Shown here: positions 58,321-64,000 of the stretch, one piece after another
How positions within the stretch are numbered: position 1 is the first letter of the stretch
How the letters are laid out: each line of letters begins with the position of its first letter
DNA from: Pollenia angustigena
Taxonomy: Eukaryota > Arthropoda > Insecta > Diptera > Polleniidae
Assembly: GCA_930367215.1 (NCBI GenBank)
Contig: OV884058.1
Location: 216,422,208 to 216,486,207 of the forward strand
DNA: 64,000 nucleotides
Direction of reading: 5' to 3'
The notes under the pieces: model-generated
What the model saw: only the letters and a program-made list of their open reading frames with translations
Told to the model about the DNA's origin: nothing
The model's database searches: none
Position numbers and translations under genes: made by a program

Positions 58321-60238
58321 TTTATACCCTCCACCGCAATTAGTTGTGAAGAGGGTATATTAAGTTTGTCATTCCGTGTGAAACTTTTTTATTATTCATC
58401 TCAGACCCCATAAAGTATATTTGTTCTGGGTCCTTGAGTAATTCTAAGTCGATTTAGCCTTGTCCGTCTGTCTGTCCGTCTGTCCGTCTGTTGAAAACAC
58501 GCTCACTTTCGAACAACTCAAAAGAAATGAACATACTTGGTGCCAGAGCTGTAAATGAATCATTCATTTTTGAATTAATTCGTGAATCATTCATGCAATG
58601 AATTAACAAATTTTGAATTAATTCTTTTCACACAATTAAATGAAATGAATGAATTTTGAGTCAATTCAAATGAATTAGACAGAAATGTATTACAATTCGT
58701 TTTCCAATTCAAATGAATTTGTAAAATGAATCGCAATTCGTTTCCAATGCAAACGAATTTCTTAAAGTGAATTGCAATTCATTTTACAGATTCATTTGAA
58801 TTGAATTGATTTTGAATTAATTCAAACTGAATTAGAAAAAAGAATTAGCAATTCATTTCCAACTCATTTGAACTGAATTGATTGAACTTTGAATTTATTT
58901 TGCATTGGAATGGAATTGTCAGGTAGCGGCAAAATAGGAATTTAATTATTAGGTATAGGCGAAAATCCTATCAAAATGGAAAAATTTTGTTGATTTGCTA
59001 AAAGAAACTTAAATTTTTATTTTTATTAAATAGTGTAAAATATTATTAAAAGTGTGTTTAACAATAATTTTTTTGTTTAAATAATCTCATATTTGTGTAT
59101 TGTGGAGAATTAATTTTTTTTAAATTCAATCGAATTTTAAAGATTTTAGCAATTTTGAATCTCAACAACATTTTTTTGCTGTCAAAGCTATGTTCGTTTA
59201 CTCGAAATTCTTACTACTTTTTCTACAATTGGAAAATTTGTTTACTTTATGTTTTAAAAACTTCAAACTGCAATAAAAAATAGTTCATTTTAGTAATTCA
59301 CCCTAGATCTGCTCTTGAATTTGATTGATTGCAACTCATTTTTGATTTCATTCATTTGAATTCCAATTCATTTTTCTAATTCATTTAATTAAATTCAAAA
59401 TCAATTCAATTCAAATGAATCTGTAAAATGAATTGCAATTCACTTTAAGAAATTCGTTTGAATTAGAAACGAATTGCAATTCATGTTACAAATTCATTTG
59501 AATTGGAAAACGAATTGAAATTCATTTCTTTCTAATTCATTTGAATTGACTCAATTTTCATTCAATTCATTAATTTGTGTAAAAAGAATTAATTCAAAAT
59601 TTTCTAATTCATTAATGAATTAAAATCAAAAATGAATGATTCATTTACAGCTCTGCTTGGTGCCAAATTGCTTGTAGTTATCCTAAGCAGTTTGGGATTG
59701 AAATCCAGTAAAAGCGGTTCAGTAGGACCAGAGCTATGAATCAAAATGTGGAACCACCACCTAAAAAAATTGATAATTTTGTTACAAAAAATAACATAAA
59801 TGCTTAAACAAGGCACGGAATGAGATAAGATTTTGCAAAAATTTGTTTTATTTGACTGGAAATCACGCTGTTAAATTTCGTGAAGATCCGTCCATAATTT
59901 ACCCTAAGCCCCATATAAACACTAATCCCGGAAAACAGTTTAGTACGCCTAAAATCGTAAAAAATAACGCTAGCGTAACAAAATGTGGTACGTCACTGTT
60001 TTTTTTAGGACAAGAAATGATACTGTGAAATTTCGTGAAGATCGGTCCATAATTTACCCTTGGCCCTATATAAACCCTACTACCGGAAAACAGTTAAGTC
60101 TCCTAAAACCATAATTAATAACAAATCGTCACAGTTTAAGATAATAATAACTTCATACAAATATTACTCCTTAAACATTCGAAATGCCGGTGGAGGGCAT
60201 CAAAGATTCGGCACAGCCGAATATAGCACTCTAACTTG
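58321..60238 (-). repeat. F1 hairpin-ended repeat interrupted by a hAT MITE
   Basis: Minus orientation. Begins ataccctccaccgcaattag, ends with hairpin TTCGGC-ACA-GCCGAA and CTCTAACTTG|T at 60,238. A hAT MITE (58,544-59,655) splits it at '...cttggtgc'. Confidence 0.75.
58544..59655. mobile_element. hAT MITE with GAATT/ATTCATTTGAAT-repeat arms
   Basis: Flanked by the 8-bp duplication CTTGGTGC (58536-58543 and 59656-59663). Termini CAGAGCTGTAAATGAATCAT, perfect. Each arm is about 350 bp of near-palindromic aattcatttgaatt units, so the two arms pair along their length. AT-rich centre without a gene. Confidence 0.85.
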
Positions 60239-60268
60239 TTTTTTTTTTTAATTTATTAAAATATTATT

Positions 60269-60356
60269 TATAAACACTCAAAGTCCTACTTGTAACAATA
60301 TCAAAGCACTGTTTATTGTTGGTGTTTTGTTACAAGTAAGACTTTGAGTGTTTATA
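60269..60356. repeat. 88-bp hairpin
   Basis: Arms of about 30 bp, TATAAACACTCAAAGTC...ACTTGTAACAA and its reverse complement, with a 25-30 nt loop; probably a tiny MITE. Confidence 0.7.
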
Positions 60357-61080
60357 ATTCTTATTAGCTTTAATGTTTTATTTGTATAATATTTTTAGCT
60401 TTTCTAAAACCTTTGGATGAAGTTTCCTGACGCTCTGGACTAAGCAACCAAATAAATATGAAAAATTGGGAGTTTAGCACGTCATACAGAAATGTTATTA
60501 GTGAAAAATCAAATTGTTGATATCATTGTGAATGCAACTTTTTGTAAAAGTTGGTACATGTTGTTCAAAATATGAATTATCGTGCAAATTGGGAACTTGC
60601 ATTAATTTTCTAAGAAATTTAAATTTCCTGTACTTTTAAAGTTTATGTGTTAAATATTACTCTTTTAAAAATGTATGTACATTAAAAGCAGTTATGACAT
60701 TTTTGCTTGGAGAAACAAGCAGGTAGCCGCTTCTACTAGTTCAAAGTCATGCCTGTTCACAATGAGAATCCAATATTAAGGGTGTATCAATAAGAATGCA
60801 CTTTTTAATTTTTAAATAAAAACATGTATTTTTAAGATAGTTGCGATTTTTTATTGGATTGTAAAGAAGACATGTTCCCATTAAGTATAGAATAAAATAT
60901 CTGTCAAATGGCCCGCGTCCACCTCTCTGATGAGAGGCCGTTACTCTTTTTTTGAAATTTTCCATGATTTTTTCACAGAGCTGCTGCTGTATCTCACTGA
61001 TGACGTTTTGGATCTCGGAATTGTTTCTGGCTTCTGGCGAGATTTTACAAAACCCCAAAGAAAAAAATCGCACAGTGTAA

Positions 61081-62199
61081 TACTATGTTCACACTTGGGT
61101 TCTTAAACGCGTTTAAGCAGCTCGAACGTGATTAAGCTCCAATCACTTCAAAATCGAGATGATTACCCATACATTGAAGTGATTTGTTAATCACTTCAAA
61201 TTGACATGATTACAACTAATGGCGATTTCTTTTCTGAGAAATATGTTGCATTAATGTTACATGTTATACATTTTTGTGTTCGATTGTACAAAAAATACAA
61301 CTGTGGGAAAAATTTTCAAGTTCTTTTGTGAAAATGTTGATGAAAAACATGCAAAACATGTTGCATATTTTACCCTTACTTTTACTTAAGGTGTTTATAC
61401 TGCCCTGTTTTACAATTTTGGTACATGCTACTTTGTTTGTACAACAAATGTTTTATTTTGATTGTCATAATTCATACCGCTAAAAATTTTGTAAAAAATT
61501 TGTTTTAAAACAAAATATAAATATATTTACCCATTAAAATCAAAATAAGTCTATTTATATTATATTCGTTTTAATTTTTATAAGCCATTAGTGCTGTTAA
61601 TATTTGTTTCAAACCCGTAATAGCGTGCAGACACCGCTAAAATAGCTTTAAAAATCGCTCATTAAGTACATGTATGATGAAAGTGTAATAGTTGTAAATA
61701 AAAGCACTAATTGTGTTCTATTGAAATTGCACAACATGTAAAACTTCGAGTGATTATAGGTAACATTAGAAAATGTTACATGTACATACTGTAACATATT
61801 TTTCTCAGAAAAGAAATCGCCATAAATCACTTCATAAAACACATAGAATCCACTGAACATACCTCGAATGTAGAATCGCCAACAATCGTGTACAACCGGC
61901 CAAGATTTCTGCTTAATGTTTTTATTTTTTTTTTTTTTCTTAAATAATTCATAAATTTTCACAATTACATCATTAAAATTATTTAAATAATCTTCTGATA
62001 ACTTTATAAAAGTGTTTTTATCCATTTTTAATACTTTAAAGAAATTTAAATTTGTTTGTTGTTTTTTTGTGTGTTTGTGTGTGTGTTTTTTCTTAATCAT
62101 CTGTCATCTTAATCATCTCAAATGTAATGTGAACGGCTTTGATTAGCTAAATCAACATTTTGCTTAAACGCGTTTAAAAACCCAAATGTGAACATAGCA
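61081..62199 (-). mobile_element. PIF/Harbinger-like element inserted in the transposase (middle layer)
   Basis: Termini TACTATGTTCACACTTGGGT and (reverse complement) TGCTATGTTCACATTTGGGT, continuing to TTAAACGCGTTTAAGCA. TAA duplication at 61078-61080 and 62200-62202, verified by the restored outer frame. A minus-strand frame starting near 62,100 (MDKNTFIKLSEDYLNNFNDV...) is cut by the inner MITE; it may be a remnant of an element-encoded protein but I do not recognise it. Confidence 0.8.
61220..61822. mobile_element. PIF/Harbinger-type MITE, 603 bp, copy 2 (inner layer)
   Basis: Same termini and exact length as 31,064-31,666; TAA duplication at 61217-61219 and 61823-61825. Confidence 0.85.
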
Positions 62200-62770
62200 T
62201 AAAATCGCATGATCTCGGTGGCCCGTTGACATCAGAATTTTTGAAATAGTTTGTTCTGGAAATCGTAACTGCACTAATGCGATTGCTTTATGCGGGGTAG
62301 GGCAGGTGGCGCCGTCTTGCTAAGACCAAATAATCCATGCCATCCAATTGAGGCCATTAGAACTCCGTTATCATGTTCCTGTAATGAATGCACAGAACGA
62401 TGCCAAAATGATGTTTTCGGCAACACTCTCATTTACAGCAGCAAAGTCTTCAAGAAACCGACCGGTACGTTGACGCACAGGAGTCTTACAGTCCATAATT
62501 GTTCACAATTTTTTTAATTTTTTGACCACTCTTTGAATGGTTGACACATTAGGTGCACTTTCTTGACTGAAAATTCTTCAAAGCTTGCGAGCGGTCTCAG
62601 CATAACTTTCTTAACTTTTGTAAATTGTTTTCATAACGCGTTGTTCTTTTGTTAAGCGCTCCATTTTTAAAAATCGGAATAAATGTCACAGCCAAATTTC
62701 AGAGTAACCACTTGTACCCAAAAAATTACACTTAATTTAAAAAGTGCACTCTTACTGAGACACCCTTTAT

Positions 62771-63525
62771 AAACATTTTGTTCAAATTATGTTGAAATTG
62801 AAAAAGGTTAATTCATATACATAAGTGTTTCAACAGAATTGAGTCTTCAACTTCAAGCAAAAATCCTCAAGCCCATAATTATAACGTCGGCAGCAGAGAA
62901 CGGCTTTATGCGATTGAAAAAAATCGCATTTAATGAACACCAACAAATACACTCGCTTGCGGTCATACAATCAAACTTGCGCAACCGCAAACATTCGCTG
63001 CTGGTTTGCAGTCATTCAGATAATGCACATCGTGCTTTGTTATTTATACCATCGTTTGCTTCGTTTTTTAATAAAGATGTTTGTTTGTTCGGTGCGACAA
63101 TGATTGTTTCGGTAAAGAAAAAAAAATACAAACAAAAAAGCCAGCTAAATAAACCAATCATTAGTCCCCTTTTAGATAGGCAAAGTTTACTTTGCAAAGT
63201 CTTGAGTTTATGGAAGGGAGGGGAAAAGAGAATAGCGGGGGAGTACGCTCTTTGCTGTACTCGCAAATTCCTTTTGTTTTTCGTTCGTAGTTTATTTCTG
63301 AGCCGGGATGATAAAGTTAGTAGTACAATTGTACTTTTTTACTACTATTAGCAGTGCAAAAGTAATAAAGTACTCCAATGCAAATTTAGTACAATTTAAA
63401 AATTGCAAACGCTTTTTCCTACCAAAATATGATAAAAACAAAGCAAAGAAATCGCCTTTATGTAAATACTATATCGAATTTAATTCAAACAAATTATTGC
63501 TACAGTCTTATGAATCTTGTTGCTA
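62771..63525. other. Sequence with a 170-codon ORF of doubtful status
   Basis: The plus-strand frame 62839-63351 is the longest uninterrupted internal-ATG frame nearby, but its product (MSLQLQAKILKPIIITSAAE...) shows no domain, is followed by no clear gene structure, and has tails of Lys and Phe/Leu typical of translated AT-rich DNA. Left uncalled. Confidence 0.3.
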
Positions 63526-63949
63526 TACCCTGCAAATAAAATTGGACCACCTGACCCATTTTGATAAAATGGACTACTCCATGGACTAGTAATGCAAGCA
63601 TGGACCATGCCATTGTTAAAAAGTGTTTGTAGTGAGACGACATGTCTTCGTTTTTTAACGACATGCTTTCGTGTTTAAACGACTTCAAAACTAATCCTCT
63701 TGAGTATACCATGGAGTAGTTTTAAAACTACTCCTTACTGGTCCAAAGGTGGGTTATATACCATGGAGTAGTTTTAAAACTACTCCTTAGTGGTCCAAAG
63801 GTGGGTTATATGGTCCTCTCCTAGGACATCGTAATGTTAAATAGACCAGGTTTTTTCCATACGTTAGGGTTACTTGTGGACTAGTCCTGGTCCCTTGTGG
63901 ACTACTCTTTACACGCGTGTTTGGACTGTTCCTATTATTTGCAGGGTAG
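63526..63949. mobile_element. MITE with TACCCTGCAAATAA termini
   Basis: Termini TACCCTGCAAATAA / TTATTTGCAGGGTA. The centre holds two direct ~59-bp units (63,706-63,816), each with a perfect palindrome of GGAGTAGTTTT followed by its reverse complement. Confidence 0.7.
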
Positions 63950-64000
63950 TTTAAAATAAAAAAAATTACAAATAGAAATATGTTACAAAACTAATTTCAT

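Larger units (their letters stand above)
60778..62770 (-). pseudogene. Tc1/mariner-type transposon, internally deleted transposase, outer layer of nest
   Basis: Terminal inverted repeat AAGGGTGT(A/C)TCA(A/G)TAAGA at both ends, continuing TGCACTTTTTA. On the minus strand the transposase starts MERLTKEQRV near 62,665 with a helix-turn-helix region, then VVKKLKKL, VRQRTGRFLEDFAAVNESV; later QDGATCPTPH (family QQDGATCHT) and, across a nested insertion, a CDFFLWGF block followed by ISEIQQQLCEKIMENFKKRV. The segment with the first catalytic Asp is missing, with stops, so it is dead. Removing the 61,081-62,199 element and one TAA restores the frame at RSCDFTLCDFFLWGF. Confidence 0.85.

Noticed and set aside
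61648..62100. 150-codon minus-strand ORF as a gene
   Set aside because: It crosses the boundary of the inserted 603-bp MITE, so its C-terminal half is foreign; at most the first part is a transposon remnant.
62839..63351. 170-codon plus-strand ORF
   Set aside because: No recognisable domain, no supporting splice or start context, composition like translated AT-rich DNA; a shadow ORF of 84 codons overlaps on the other strand.

Overview
This is AT-rich insect nuclear DNA, most likely from a calyptrate (blowfly-like) fly. That placement is inferred from spliced sugar gustatory receptor genes of the Drosophila Gr5a/Gr61a/Gr64 family, Jockey-like LINEs with (TAAA)n tails, and short dipteran repeats. 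Nothing prokaryotic is present. Genes cover little of the window; most of it is transposons, many nested inside one another.

Layout. 1-2.2 kb: a Helitron-like element in an AT-rich tandem array. 2.4-2.6 kb: first exon of an unidentified minus-strand gene that runs off the left edge. 3.4-20.5 kb: transposon graveyard with hairpin-ended repeats, two LINE copies, a broken hAT transposase and several MITEs. 20.6-29.0 kb (minus): Gr-A, a complete 9-exon, 417-codon sugar receptor. 29.7-42.3 kb (minus): Gr-B, a complete 10-exon, 532-codon sugar receptor with two 5-kb introns. 46.6-57.3 kb (minus): Gr-B', the last five exons of a near-identical copy of Gr-B; its first five exons must lie beyond 64 kb or be lost. 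57.4-64 kb: LINE remnant, hAT MITE, and a three-level nest of DNA transposons.

How the genes relate. The block from about 28.7 kb to at least 37.0 kb (with a further match at 37.9 kb) reappears at about 43.6-58.1 kb (further match at 60.5 kb). This is a tandem duplication whose left breakpoint fell in intron 1 of Gr-A. It left a stranded copy of Gr-A exon 1 at 43,925-43,889, about 1.6 kb upstream of Gr-B. Its start codon, splice donor and phase are intact, so it could be spliced onto Gr-B exon 3 as an alternative promoter and first exon. A second oddity is a piece of Gr-A (end of intron 5 plus most of exon 6) inside a LINE 4 kb away. Gr introns are swollen by arrays of two palindromic motifs, TTATCGATAA and AAAAAGT...ACTTTTT.

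All exon joins were derived by hand from splice signals, phase and family similarity. No search, RNA evidence or alignment program was used.
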